From contig CP136068.1 of the NCBI GenBank assembly GCA_032622095.1, forward strand, positions 4,939,314-5,003,313: a stretch of DNA of 64,000 nucleotides, read 5' to 3'. The DNA comes from Siphonodentalium dalli. Its lineage: Eukaryota; Mollusca; Scaphopoda; Gadilida; Siphonodentaliidae. Below the pieces are notes generated by a model, which searched no databases, was not told the DNA's origin, and was given only the letters and a program-made list of their open reading frames with translations. Every line of letters begins with the position of its first letter. The first letter of the stretch is position 1. Positions 51,683 to 64,000 of this stretch are shown here, piece by piece. The position numbers and the translations under genes were made by a program.

Positions 51683-53412
51683 TATACTTCCATGGTGTAA
51701 CCAAGGAAGTATATTGTTTTTCTACTGCGGCCGTTTTCTGTTTAATTGGAAATACTCAGAAACTAATGGGAGGAGGACCGCGAAATCTCTAGCGAATGAA
51801 GGCATCTAAGGTCTACTAAAAATAATGGTATCCGGATGTTGGTCCAATATCTTTTAACAGAGTTATGGCCCTTTTTCGATTATTTTTCATTATTATTATT
51901 ATTATACTACAGTATTTTTCAACGCCCAAATCTCGGAATGTATTAGTATTAGAAAACTCAAGTTTGGTAAGTATGTTGGGGTAAATGAGTTCTATGCCTT
52001 TGGTTCATAACGGATATTGTCCGCATTTACCCCGTAGAGTTATCTCCCTTTATATGAAAAAATGTCATTTTATTATCTCGGAAATTATAAGGAGCAGAGC
52101 ATCGAAAATTGGACTGTATACACATCTCGATATGCCCTACTGCCCACGGGCATCAGAACTTGTGTCCGCGCTTTCCCTGAGGAGTTACCGCCCATAGTTG
52201 GCAAACCTCTATTTGATTGTACTCTGTTGTCCTCTTGTATCATTCCAGATAACTGCATGTGGTTTTCATAGTCGTGTTGACCGTTGTCAGTTTAGTCAGA
52301 GAAGGAAATTTTGACAGGGTCAGACATATATTTTGACACTGGGGTGGGGGGCAAATTGTTTGCAAAATAAAATTTTGATTGACATTCATATATTTAAGTT
52401 TATGTATTTCCCGAACGAAAACAAACTCATACCGGAAAGGATTTTTGAAATCCGAGAAGAAATGCAAGAGTTACGGGCCCTCAAAGTTTGCAATTTGGGC
52501 CCATGTGCTTGTCCTCACATCTCCTCCGAAGATATCGAACATAGGATATCATCTGATACGCCAACGTGTGCGGACGGAAGAGAGCACGCGGTGGGCCAAA
52601 TTTTGCCAGTGTCTGTTCATTATTGTGGGTCTGGGGAGGGGTGGTCCGTGGTACCAATTTTTAATTCTTCTCGGAATCAGATGAAACTTGGAATATAACA
52701 TCTGCAACATCAGCCGATCTAGAAAGTGGAAGAATTTCGAAAATCCATCGAAAACTAAAAGAATCGCGGGCCCTCAAACTTTGCAATTTTGGGCCCATGT
52801 GCTTGATAACACATCTCCTCCGAAGATATCGAACATAGGATGTCATCTGATACGAAAATGCGTACGGACTGGAGACGGCACGCGGTGGGCCAAATTTTGC
52901 CAGTGTCGGTTCATTATTGTGGGTCTGGGGAGGGGTGGTCCGTGGTGCCGAATTTTAATTCTTCTCGGAATCAGATGAAACTTGGAATATAATATCTGCA
53001 ACATCAGCCGATCTCGAAGCTGAAGACAGATCGTAAATACGTTGGAAAATGGCGGAGATTTTGGCCGTACAAGTTTGAATTTGGGCCCATATGCTTTCCA
53101 ATAATCAAAGTGTTATCCGTCTCCAAATCAGATGAAATTTATACTATGCAATCTATGTCAGCCGCAAATCACAAAACTGGAAACAACTTTAAAATCCGTT
53201 GGAAACTGACGAAGTTACGGGGCCTCAAACTTAGCAGTTTGTGCCAGGGGTTGATGTTTTCCCAATCCCGTCACCCAATTTCGAGGCAGGGGTGGGGTCA
53301 CGTCCAAACACTTGATATCAACCTACACATATTAGGACAACATATAATCACCATACTTCATATTTTCCGTCCATAAACTGCGATTCTTTCCACTCATGAT
53401 TGATCCTATTAT
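51683..53412 (+). repeat. Satellite unit B25 (1730 bp)
   Basis: Shares T at 52004 and G at 52726 with B22, three units to the left, but lacks B22's homopolymer insertions and has the derived base at unit position 1634. Confidence 0.95.
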
Positions 53413-55142
53413 TATACTTCCATGGTGTAACCAAGGAAGTATATTGTTTTTCTACTGCGGCCGTTTTCTGTTTAATTGGAAATACTCAGAAACTAATGGG
53501 AGGAGGACCGCGAAATCTCTAGCGAATGAAGGCATCTAAGGTCTACTAAAAATAATGGTATCCGGATGTTGGTCCAATATCTTTTAACAGAGTTATGGCC
53601 CTTTTTCGATTATTTTTCATTATTATTATTATTATACTACAGTATTTTTCAACGCCCAAATCTCGGAATGTATTAGTATTAGAAAACTCAAGTTTGGTAA
53701 GTATGTTGGGGTAAATGAGTTCTATGCCTTTGGCTCATAACGGATATTGTCCGCATTTACCCCGTAGAGTTATCTCCCTTTATATGAAAAAATGTCATTT
53801 TATTATCTCGGAAATTATAAGGAGCAGAGCATCGAAAATTGGACTGTATACACATCTCGATATGCCCTACTGCCCACGGGCATCAGAACTTGTGTCCGCG
53901 CTTTCCCTGAGGAGTTACCGCCCATAGTTGGCAAACCTCTATTTGATTGTACTCTGTTGTCCTCTTGTATCATTCCAGATAACTGCATGTGGTTTTCATA
54001 GTCGTGTTGACCGTTGTCAGTTTAGTCAGAGAAGGAAATTTTGACAGGGTCAGACATATATTTTGACACTGGGGTGGGGGGCAAATTGTTTGCAAAATAA
54101 AATTTTGATTGACATTCATATATTTAAGTTTATGTATTTCCCGAACGAAAACAAACTCATACCGGAAAGGATTTTTGAAATCCGAGAAGAAATGCAAGAG
54201 TTACGGGCCCTCAAAGTTTGCAATTTGGGCCCATGTGCTTGTCCTCACATCTCCTCCGAAGATATCGAACATAGGATATCATCTGATACGCCAACGTGTG
54301 CGGACGGAAGAGAGCACGCGGTGGGCCAAATTTTGCCAGTGTCTGTTCATTATTGTGGGTCTGGGGAGGGGTGGTCCGTGGTACCAATTTTTAATTCTTC
54401 TCGGAATCAGATGAAACTTGGAATATAACATCTGCAACATCAGCCGATCTAGAAAGTGGAAGAATTTCGAAAATCCATCGAAAACTAAAAGAATCGCGGG
54501 CCCTCAAACTTTGCAATTTTGGGCCCATGTGCTTGATAACACATCTCCTCCGAAGATATCGAACATAGGATGTCATCTGATACGAAAATGCGTACGGACT
54601 GGAGACGGCACGCGGTGGGCCAAATTTTGCCAGTGTCGGTTCATTATTGTGGGTCTGGGGAGGGGTGGTCCGTGGTGCCGAATTTTAATTCTTCTCGGAA
54701 TCAGATGAAACTTGGAATATAATATCTGCAACATCAGCCGATCTCGAAGCTGAAGACAGATCGTAAATACGTTGGAAAATGGCGGAGATTTTGGCCGTAC
54801 AAGTTTGAATTTGGGCCCATATGCTTTCCAATAATCAAAGTGTTATCCGTCTCCAAATCAGATGAAATTTATACTATGCAATCTATGTCAGCCGCAAATC
54901 ACAAAACTGGAAACAACTTTAAAATCCGTTGGAAACTGACGAAGTTACGGGGCCTCAAACTTAGCAGTTTGTGCCAGGGGTTGATGTTTTCCCAATCCCG
55001 TCACCCAATTTCGAGGCAGGGGTGGGGTCACGTCCAAACACTTGATATCAACCTACACATATTAGGACAACATATAATCACCATACTTCATATTTTCCGT
55101 CCATAAACTGCGATTCTTTCCACTCATGATTGATCCTATTAT
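53413..55142 (+). repeat. Satellite unit B26 (1730 bp)
   Basis: Shares G at 54456 with B22 and B25 but has the ancestral C at unit position 322. Derived at unit positions 267 and 1634. Confidence 0.95.
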
Positions 55143-56872
55143 TATACTTCCATGGTGTAACCAAGGAAGTATATTGTTTTTCTACTGCGGCCGTTTTCTG
55201 TTTAATTGGAAATACTCAGAAACTAATGGGAGGAGGACCGCGAAATCTCTAGCGAATGAAGGCATCTAAGGTCTACTAAAAATAATGGTATCCGGATGTT
55301 GGTCCAATATCTTTTAACAGAGTTATGGCCCTTTTTCGATTATTTTTCATTATTATTATTATTATACTACAGTATTTTTCAACGCCCAAATCTCGGAATG
55401 TATTAGTATTAGAAAACTCAAGTTTGGTAAGTATGTTGGGGTAAATGAGTTCTATGCCTTTGGCTCATAACGGATATTGTCCACATTTACCCCGTAGAGT
55501 TATCTCCCTTTATATGAAAAAATGTCATTTTATTATCTCGGAAATTATAAGGAGCAGAGCATCGAAAATTGGACTGTATACACATCTCGATATGCCCTAC
55601 TGCCCACGGGCATCAGAACTTGTGTCCGCGCTTTCCCTGAGGAGTTACCGCCCATAGTTGGCAAACCTCTATTTGATTGTACTCTGTTGTCCTCTTGTAT
55701 CATTCCAGATAACTGCATGTGGTTTTCATAGTCGTGTTGACCGTTGTCAGTTTAGTCAGAGAAGGAAATTTTGACAGGGTCAGACATATATTTTGACACT
55801 GGGGTGGGGGGCAAATTGTTTGCAAAATAAAATTTTGATTGACATTCATATATTTAAGTTTATGTATTTCCCGAACGAAAACAAACTCATACCGGAAAGG
55901 ATTTTTGAAATCCGAGAAGAAATGCAAGAGTTACGGGCCCTCAAAGTTTGCAATTTGGGCCCATGTGCTTGTCCTCACATCTCCTCCGAAGATATCGAAC
56001 ATAGGATATCATCTGATACGCCAACGTGTGCGGACGGAAGAGAGCACGCGGTGGGCCAAATTTTGCCAGTGTCTGTTCATTATTGTGGGTCTGGGGAGGG
56101 GTGGTCCGTGGTACCAATTTTTAATTCTTCTCGGAATCAGATGAAACTTGGAATATAACATCTGCAACATCAGCCGATCTAGAAACTGGAAGAATTTCGA
56201 AAATCCATCGAAAACTAAAAGAATCGCGGGCCCTCAAACTTTGCAATTTTGGGCCCATGTGCTTGATAACACATCTCCTCCGAAGATATCGAACATAGGA
56301 TGTCATCTGATACGAAAATGCGTACGGACTGGAGACGGCACGCGGTGGGCCAAATTTTGCCAGTGTCGGTTCATTATTGTGGGTCTGGGGAGGGGTGGTC
56401 CGTGGTGCCGAATTTTAATTCTTCTCGGAATCAGATGAAACTTGGAATATAATATCTGCAACATCAGCCGATCTCGAAGCTGAAGACAGATCGTAAATAC
56501 GTTGGAAAATGGCGGAGATTTTGGCCGTACAAGTTTGAATTTGGGCCCATATGCTTTCCAATAATCAAAGTGTTATCCGTCTCCAAATCAGATGAAATTT
56601 ATACTATGCAATCTATGTCAGCCGCAAATCACAAAACTGGAAACAACTTTAAAATCCGTTGGAAACTGACGAAGTTACGGGGCCTCAAACTTAGCAGTTT
56701 GTGCCAGGGGTTGATGTTTTCCCAATCCCGTCACCCAATTTCGAGGCAGGGGTGGGGTCACGTCCAAACACTTGATATCAACCTACACATATTAGGACAA
56801 CATATAATCACCATACTTCATATTTTCCGTCCATAAACTGCGATTCTTTCCACTCATGATTGATCCTATTAT
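55143..56872 (+). repeat. Satellite unit B27 (1730 bp)
   Basis: Private G-to-A at 55483 (GTCCACATTT). Ancestral C at unit position 1044; derived at 267 and 1634. Confidence 0.95.
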
Positions 56873-58603
56873 TATACTTCCATGGTGTAACCAAGGAAGT
56901 ATATTGTTTTTCTACTGCGGCCGTTTTCTGTTTAATTGGAAATACTCAGAAACTAATGGGAGGAGGACCGCGAAATCTCTAGCGAATGAAGGCATCTAAG
57001 GTCTACTAAAAATAATGGTATCCGGATGTTGGTCCAATATCTTTTAACAGAGTTATGGCCCTTTTTCGATTATTTTTCATTATTATTATTATTATACTAC
57101 AGTATTTTTCAACGCCCAAATCTCGGAATGTATTAGTATTAGAAAACTCAAGTTTGGTAAGTATGTTGGGGTAAATGAGTTCTATGCCTTTGGCTCATAA
57201 CGGATATTGTCCGCATTTACCCCGTAGAGTTATCTCCCTTTATATGAAAAAATGTCATTTTATTATCTCGGAAATTATAAGGAGCAGAGCATCGAAAATT
57301 GGACTGTATACACATCTCGATATGCCCTACTGCCCACGGGCATCAGAACTTGTGTCCGCGCTTTCCCTGAGGAGTTACCGCCCATAGTTGGCAAACCTCT
57401 ATTTGATTGTACTCTGTTGTCCTCTTGTATCATTCCAGATAACTGCATGTGGTTTTCATAGTCGTGTTGACCGTTGTCAGTTTAGTCAGAGAAGGAAATT
57501 TTGACAGGGTCAGACATATATTTTGACACTGGGGTGGGGGGCAAATTGTTTGCAAAATAAAATTTTGATTGACATTCATATATTTAAGTTTATGTATTTC
57601 CCGAACGAAAACAAACTCATACCGGAAAGGATTTTTGAAATCCGAGAAGAAATGCAAGAGTTACGGGCCCTCAAAGTTTGCAAATTTGGGCCCATGTGCT
57701 TGTCCTCACATCTCCTCCGAAGATATCGAACATAGGATATCATCTGATACGCCAACGTGTGCGGACGGAAGAGAGCACGCGGTGGGCCAAATTTTGCCAG
57801 TGTCTGTTCATTATTGTGGGTCTGGGGAGGGGTGGTCCGTGGTACCAATTTTTAATTCTTCTCGGAATCAGATGAAACTTGGAATATAACATCTGCAACA
57901 TCAGCCGATCTAGAAACTGGAAGAATTTCGAAAATCCATCGAAAACTAAAAGAATCGCGGGCCCTCAAACTTTGCAATTTTGGGCCCATGTGCTTGATAA
58001 CACATCTCCTCCGAAGATATCGAACATAGGATGTCATCTGATACGAAAATGCGTACGGACTGGAGACGGCACGCGGTGGGCCAAATTTTGCCAGTGTCGG
58101 TTCATTATTGTGGGTCTGGGGAGGGGTGGTCCGTGGTGCCGAATTTTAATTCTTCTCGGAATCAGATGAAACTTGGAATATAATATCTGCAACATCAGCC
58201 GATCTCGAAGCTGAAGACAGATCGTAAATACGTTGGAAAATGGCGGAGATTTTGGCCGTACAAGTTTGAATTTGGGCCCATATGCTTTCCAATAATCAAA
58301 GTGTTATCCGTCTCCAAATCAGATGAAATTTATACTATGCAATCTATGTCAGCCGCAAATCACAAAACTGGAAACAACTTTAAAATCCGTTGGAAACTGA
58401 CGAAGTTACGGGGCCTCAAACTTAGCAGTTTGTGCCAGGGGTTGATGTTTTCCCAATCCCGTCACCCAATTTCGAGGCAGGGGTGGGGTCACGTCCAAAC
58501 ACTTGATATCAACCTACACATATTAGGACAACATATAATCACCATACTTCATATTTTCCGTCCATAAACTGCGATTCTTTCCACTCATGATTGATCCTAT
58601 TAT
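56873..58603 (+). repeat. Satellite unit B28 (1731 bp)
   Basis: One extra A near 57682 (TTTGCAAATTTGGG), shared only with B30. It shifts the plus-strand frames at that point. Confidence 0.95.
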
Positions 58604-60333
58604 TATACTTCCATGGTGTAACCAAGGAAGTATATTGTTTTTCTACTGCGGCCGTTTTCTGTTTAATTGGAAATACTCAGAAACTAATGGGAGGAGGACC
58701 GCGAAATCTCTAGCGAATGAAGGCATCTAAGGTCTACTAAAAATAATGGTATCCGGATGTTGGTCCAATATCTTTTAACAGAGTTATGGCCCTTTTTCGA
58801 TTATTTTTCATTATTATTATTATTATACTACAGTATTTTTCAACGCCCAAATCTCGGAATGTATTAGTATTAGAAAACTCAAGTTTGGTAAGTATGTTGG
58901 GGTAAATGAGTTCTATGCCTTTGGCTCATAACGGATATTGTCCGCATTTACCCCGTAGAGTTATCTCCCTTTATATGAAAAAATGTCATTTTATTATCTC
59001 GGAAATTATAAGGAGCAGAGCATCGAAAATTGGACTGTATACACATCTCGATATGCCCTACTGCCCACGGGCATCAGAACTTGTGTCCGCGCTTTCCCTG
59101 AGGAGTTACCGCCCATAGTTGGCAAACCTCTATTTGATTGTACTCTGTTGTCCTCTTGTATCATTCCAGATAACTGCATGTGGTTTTCATAGTCGTGTTG
59201 ACCGTTGTCAGTTTAGTCAGAGAAGGAAATTTTGACAGGGTCAGACATATATTTTGACACTGGGGTGGGGGGCAAATTGTTTGCAAAATAAAATTTTGAT
59301 TGACATTCATATATTTAAGTTTATGTATTTCCCGAACGAAAACAAACTCATACCGGAAAGGATTTTTGAAATCCGAGAAGAAATGCAAGAGTTACGGGCC
59401 CTCAAAGTTTGCAATTTGGGCCCATGTGCTTGTCCTCACATCTCCTCCGAAGATATCGAACATAGGATATCATCTGATACGCCAACGTGTGCGGACGGAA
59501 GAGAGCACGCGGTGGGCCAAATTTTGCCAGTGTCTGTTCATTATTGTGGGTCTGGGGAGGGGTGGTCCGTGGTACCAATTTTTAATTCTTCTCGGAATCA
59601 GATGAAACTTGGAATATAACATCTGCAACATCAGCCGATCTAGAAACTGGAAGAATTTCGAAAATCCATCGAAAACTAAAAGAATCGCGGGCCCTCAAAC
59701 TTTGCAATTTTGGGCCCATGTGCTTGATAACACATCTCCTCCGAAGATATCGAACATAGGATGTCATCTGATACGAAAATGCGTACGGACTGGAGACGGC
59801 ACGCGGTGGGCCAAATTTTGCCAGTGTCGGTTCATTATTGTGGGTCTGGGGAGGGGTGGTCCGTGGTGCCGAATTTTAATTCTTCTCGGAATCAGATGAA
59901 ACTTGGAATATAATATCTGCAACATCAGCCGATCTCGAAGCTGAAGACAGATCGTAAATACGTTGGAAAATGGCGGAGATTTTGGCCGTACAAGTTTGAA
60001 TTTGGGCCCATATGCTTTCCAATAATCAAAGTGTTATCCGTCTCCAAATCAGATGAAATTTATACTATGCAATCTATGTCAGCCGCAAATCACAAAACTG
60101 GAAACAACTTTAAAATCCGTTGGAAACTGACGAAGTTACGGGGCCTCAAACTTAGCAGTTTGTGCCAGGGGTTGATGTTTTCCCAATCCCGTCACCCAAT
60201 TTCGAGGCAGGGGTGGGGTCACGTCCAAACACTTGATATCAACCTACACATATTAGGACAACATATAATCACCATACTTCATATTTTCCGTCCATAAACT
60301 GCGATTCTTTCCACTCATGATTGATCCTATTAT
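58604..60333 (+). repeat. Satellite unit B29 (1730 bp)
   Basis: Lacks the extra A of its two neighbours. Derived at unit positions 267 and 1634. Confidence 0.95.
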
Positions 60334-62064
60334 TATACTTCCATGGTGTAACCAAGGAAGTATATTGTTTTTCTACTGCGGCCGTTTTCTGTTTAATTGG
60401 AAATACTCAGAAACTAATGGGAGGAGGACCGCGAAATCTCTAGCGAATGAAGGCATCTAAGGTCTACTAAAAATAATGGTATCCGGATGTTGGTCCAATA
60501 TCTTTTAACAGAGTTATGGCCCTTTTTCGATTATTTTTCATTATTATTATTATTATACTACAGTATTTTTCAACGCCCAAATCTCGGAATGTATTAGTAT
60601 TAGAAAACTCAAGTTTGGTAAGTATGTTGGGGTAAATGAGTTCTATGCCTTTGGCTCATAACGGATATTGTCCGCATTTACCCCGTAGAGTTATCTCCCT
60701 TTATATGAAAAAATGTCATTTTATTATCTCGGAAATTATAAGGAGCAGAGCATCGAAAATTGGACTGTATACACATCTCGATATGCCCTACTGCCCACGG
60801 GCATCAGAACTTGTGTCCGCGCTTTCCCTGAGGAGTTACCGCCCATAGTTGGCAAACCTCTATTTGATTGTACTCTGTTGTCCTCTTGTATCATTCCAGA
60901 TAACTGCATGTGGTTTTCATAGTCGTGTTGACCGTTGTCAGTTTAGTCAGAGAAGGAAATTTTGACAGGGTCAGACATATATTTTGACACTGGGGTGGGG
61001 GGCAAATTGTTTGCAAAATAAAATTTTGATTGACATTCATATATTTAAGTTTATGTATTTCCCGAACGAAAACAAACTCATACCGGAAAGGATTTTTGAA
61101 ATCCGAGAAGAAATGCAAGAGTTACGGGCCCTCAAAGTTTGCAAATTTGGGCCCATGTGCTTGTCCTCACATCTCCTCCGAAGATATCGAACATAGGATA
61201 TCATCTGATACGCCAACGTGTGCGGACGGAAGAGAGCACGCGGTGGGCCAAATTTTGCCAGTGTCTGTTCATTATTGTGGGTCTGGGGAGGGGTGGTCCG
61301 TGGTACCAATTTTTAATTCTTCTCGGAATCAGATGAAACTTGGAATATAACATCTGCAACATCAGCCGATCTAGAAACTGGAAGAATTTCGAAAATCCAT
61401 CGAAAACTAAAAGAATCGCGGGCCCTCAAACTTTGCAATTTTGGGCCCATGTGCTTGATAACACATCTCCTCCGAAGATATCGAACATAGGATGTCATCT
61501 GATACGAAAATGCGTACGGACTGGAGACGGCACGCGGTGGGCCAAATTTTGCCAGTGTCGGTTCATTATTGTGGGTCTGGGGAGGGGTGGTCCGTGGTGC
61601 CGAATTTTAATTCTTCTCGGAATCAGATGAAACTTGGAATATAATATCTGCAACATCAGCCGATCTCGAAGCTGAAGACAGATCGTAAATACGTTGGAAA
61701 ATGGCGGAGATTTTGGCCGTACAAGTTTGAATTTGGGCCCATATGCTTTCCAATAATCAAAGTGTTATCCGTCTCCAAATCAGATGAAATTTATACTATG
61801 CAATCTATGTCAGCCGCAAATCACAAAACTGGAAACAACTTTAAAATCCGTTGGAAACTGACGAAGTTACGGGGCCTCAAACTTAGCAGTTTGTGCCAGG
61901 GGTTGATGTTTTCCCAATCCCGTCACCCAATTTCGAGGCAGGGGTGGGGTCACGTCCAAACACTTGATATCAACCTACACATATTAGGACAACATATAAT
62001 CACCATACTTCATATTTTCCGTCCATAAACTGCGATTCTTTCCACTCATGATTGATCCTATTAT
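60334..62064 (+). repeat. Satellite unit B30 (1731 bp)
   Basis: Carries the same extra A as B28, near 61143, exactly 3461 bp further on. Confidence 0.95.
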
Positions 62065-63794
62065 TATACTTCCATGGTGTAACCAAGGAAGTATATTGTT
62101 TTTCTACTGCGGCCGTTTTCTGTTTAATTGGAAATACTCAGAAACTAATGGGAGGAGGACCGCGAAATCTCTAGCGAATGAAGGCATCTAAGGTCTACTA
62201 AAAATAATGGTATCCGGATGTTGGTCCAATATCTTTTAACAGAGTTATGGCCCTTTTTCGATTATTTTTCATTATTATTATTATTATACTACAGTATTTT
62301 TCAACGCCCAAATCTCGGAATGTATTAGTATTAGAAAACTCAAGTTTGGTAAGTATGTTGGGGTAAATGAGTTCTATGCCTTTGGCTCATAACGGATATT
62401 GTCCGCATTTACCCCGTAGAGTTATCTCCCTTTATATGAAAAAATGTCATTTTATTATCTCGGAAATTATAAGGAGCAGAGCATCGAAAATTGGACTGTA
62501 TACACATCTCGATATGCCCTACTGCCCACGGGCATCAGAACTTGTGTCCGCGCTTTCCCTGAGGAGTTACCGCCCATAGTTGGCAAACCTCTATTTGATT
62601 GTACTCTGTTGTCCTCTTGTATCATTCCAGATAACTGCATGTGGTTTTCATAGTCGTGTTGACCGTTGTCAGTTTAGTCAGAGAAGGAAATTTTGACAGG
62701 GTCAGACATATATTTTGACACTGGGGTGGGGGGCAAATTGTTTGCAAAATAAAATTTTGATTGACATTCATATATTTAAGTTTATGTATTTCCCGAACGA
62801 AAACAAACTCATACCGGAAAGGATTTTTGAAATCCGAGAAGAAATGCAAGAGTTACGGGCCCTCAAAGTTTGCAATTTGGGCCCATGTGCTTGTCCTCAC
62901 ATCTCCTCCGAAGATATCGAACATAGGATATCATCTGATACGCCAACGTGTGCGGACGGAAGAGAGCACGCGGTGGGCCAAATTTTGCCAGTGTCTGTTC
63001 ATTATTGTGGGTCTGGGGAGGGGTGGTCCGTGGTACCAATTTTTAATTCTTCTCGGAATCAGATGAAACTTGGAATATAACATCTGCAACATCAGCCGAT
63101 CTAGAAACTGGAAGAATTTCGAAAATCCATCGAAAACTAAAAGAATCGCGGGCCCTCAAACTTTGCAATTTTGGGCCCATGTGCTTGATAACACATCTCC
63201 TCCGAAGATATCGAACATAGGATGTCATCTGATACGAAAATGCGTACGGACTGGAGACGGCACGCGGTGGGCCAAATTTTGCCAGTGTCGGTTCATTATT
63301 GTGGGTCTGGGGAGGGGTGGTCCGTGGTGCCGAATTTTAATTCTTCTCGGAATCAGATGAAACTTGGAATATAATATCTGCAACATCAGCCGATCTCGAA
63401 GCTGAAGACAGATCGTAAATACGTTGGAAAATGGCGGAGATTTTGGCCGTACAAGTTTGAATTTGGGCCCATATGCTTTCCAATAATCAAAGTGTTATCC
63501 GTCTCCAAATCAGATGAAATTTATACTATGCAATCTATGTCAGCCGCAAATCACAAAACTGGAAACAACTTTAAAATCCGTTGGAAACTGACGAAGTTAC
63601 GGGGCCTCAAACTTAGCAGTTTGTGCCAGGGGTTGATGTTTTCCCAATCCCGTCACCCAATTTCGAGGCAGGGGTGGGGTCACGTCCAAACACTTGATAT
63701 CAACCTACACATATTAGGACAACATATAATCACCATACTTCATATTTTCCGTCCATAAACTGCGATTCTTTCCACTCATGATTGATCCTATTAT
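62065..63794 (+). repeat. Satellite unit B31 (1730 bp)
   Basis: Lacks the extra A, like B29. Derived at unit positions 267 and 1634. Confidence 0.95.
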
Positions 63795-64000
63795 TATACT
63801 TCCATGGTGTAACCAAGGAAGTATATTGTTTTTCTACTGCGGCCGTTTTCTGTTTAATTGGAAATACTCAGAAACTAATGGGAGGAGGACCGCGAAATCT
63901 CTAGCGAATGAAGGCATCTAAGGTCTACTAAAAATAATGGTATCCGGATGTTGGTCCAATATCTTTTAACAGAGTTATGGCCCTTTTTCGATTATTTTTC
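63795..64000 (+). repeat. Satellite unit B32 (partial, first 206 bp)
   Basis: Stem-loop and cassette of the next B unit, cut by the window end just before the ATT tract. It carries the B-diagnostic cassette bases. Confidence 0.94.

Larger units (their letters stand above)
10152..64000 (+). repeat. Satellite array, subfamily B (~1730-bp units)
   Basis: Thirty-one complete head-to-tail units plus 206 bp of the next. Most are exactly 1730 bp; exceptions are 1725, 1731, 1732, 1733 and 1735 bp, each explained by a few visible indels. Units have the same internal order as subfamily A but differ from A by roughly 10-25% over most of their length, more just right of the ATT tract. Open frames of 61-121 codons occur on both strands at constant unit positions and match no family I recognise; they are not annotated as genes. 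The array continues past the right end. Confidence 0.96.

Noticed and set aside
1-64000. CRISPR array
   Set aside because: The repeat unit is about 1.7 kb with no short repeat/variable spacer alternation and no cas-like genes.
1-64000. rDNA, histone or other tandem gene cluster
   Set aside because: No rRNA or tRNA-like sequence or histone-like coding region is recognisable in a unit; the longest open frames are at most 129 codons and unconstrained.
1-64000. LTR retrotransposon or DNA transposon bodies
   Set aside because: No reverse transcriptase, integrase or transposase frames, and no long terminal repeats distinct from the unit periodicity.
1-64000. Bacterial or phage origin
   Set aside because: No dense coding, no ribosome-binding-site pattern and no recognisable bacterial genes; a 64-kb homogenised satellite is typical of eukaryotic genomes.

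Overview
The window is one uninterrupted tandem array of long (about 1.73-1.74 kb) non-coding repeat units, all in the same orientation. I find no convincing protein-coding gene, tRNA, rRNA, CRISPR array, promoter or terminator. It is best described as complex satellite DNA of a eukaryote. The GAGTTAYCNCCC-type motifs (reverse complement resembling AAGGGAGATAACTC, which I recall as common in molluscan genomic repeats) suggest a marine invertebrate, possibly a mollusc. That guess is from memory and weak; the satellite call itself is strong.

Layout. Positions 1-10151 hold subfamily A: the end of one unit (1-1233), five complete units of 1739-1741 bp, and a 217-bp fragment. Positions 10152-64000 hold subfamily B: 31 complete units (mostly exactly 1730 bp, range 1725-1735) and the first 206 bp of another. 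A and B are homologous along their whole length but clearly diverged, while copies within each subfamily are nearly identical, differing by a handful of substitutions and indels. A and B units are not interspersed; there is one switch point.

Each unit, phased from a 31-nt stem-loop (13-bp arms, one mismatch, TATACTTCCATGG / CCAAGGAAGTATA, loop TGTAA), contains: (i) a 'cassette' of about 206 bp plus an (ATT)n tail; (ii) a strongly diverged stretch of about 100 bp; (iii) a pair of degenerate repeats 145 bp apart; (iv) a region of about 260 bp; (v) four degenerate sub-repeats spaced 293-295, 294 and 157 bp apart, the third carrying an internal deletion of about 137 bp; and (vi) a tail of roughly 100-200 bp back to the next ATT tract.

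Two observations stand out. The cassette is about 98% identical between A and B (4 differences in 206 bp by eye), although its immediate flanks are only about 78% (left) and roughly 50-60% (right) identical. The single A/B junction also falls exactly at the cassette's ATT tracts, leaving an A-type and a B-type cassette side by side. The cassette therefore looks like a mobile or recombination-active module inside the satellite. Using A as an outgroup, variants in B define positional sub-lineages (units 1-4, 5-19, 20-31) and a probable recent two-unit duplication at the right end. This is the expected pattern of local unequal exchange. Copy number and homopolymer lengths depend on the assembly and should be treated with caution.
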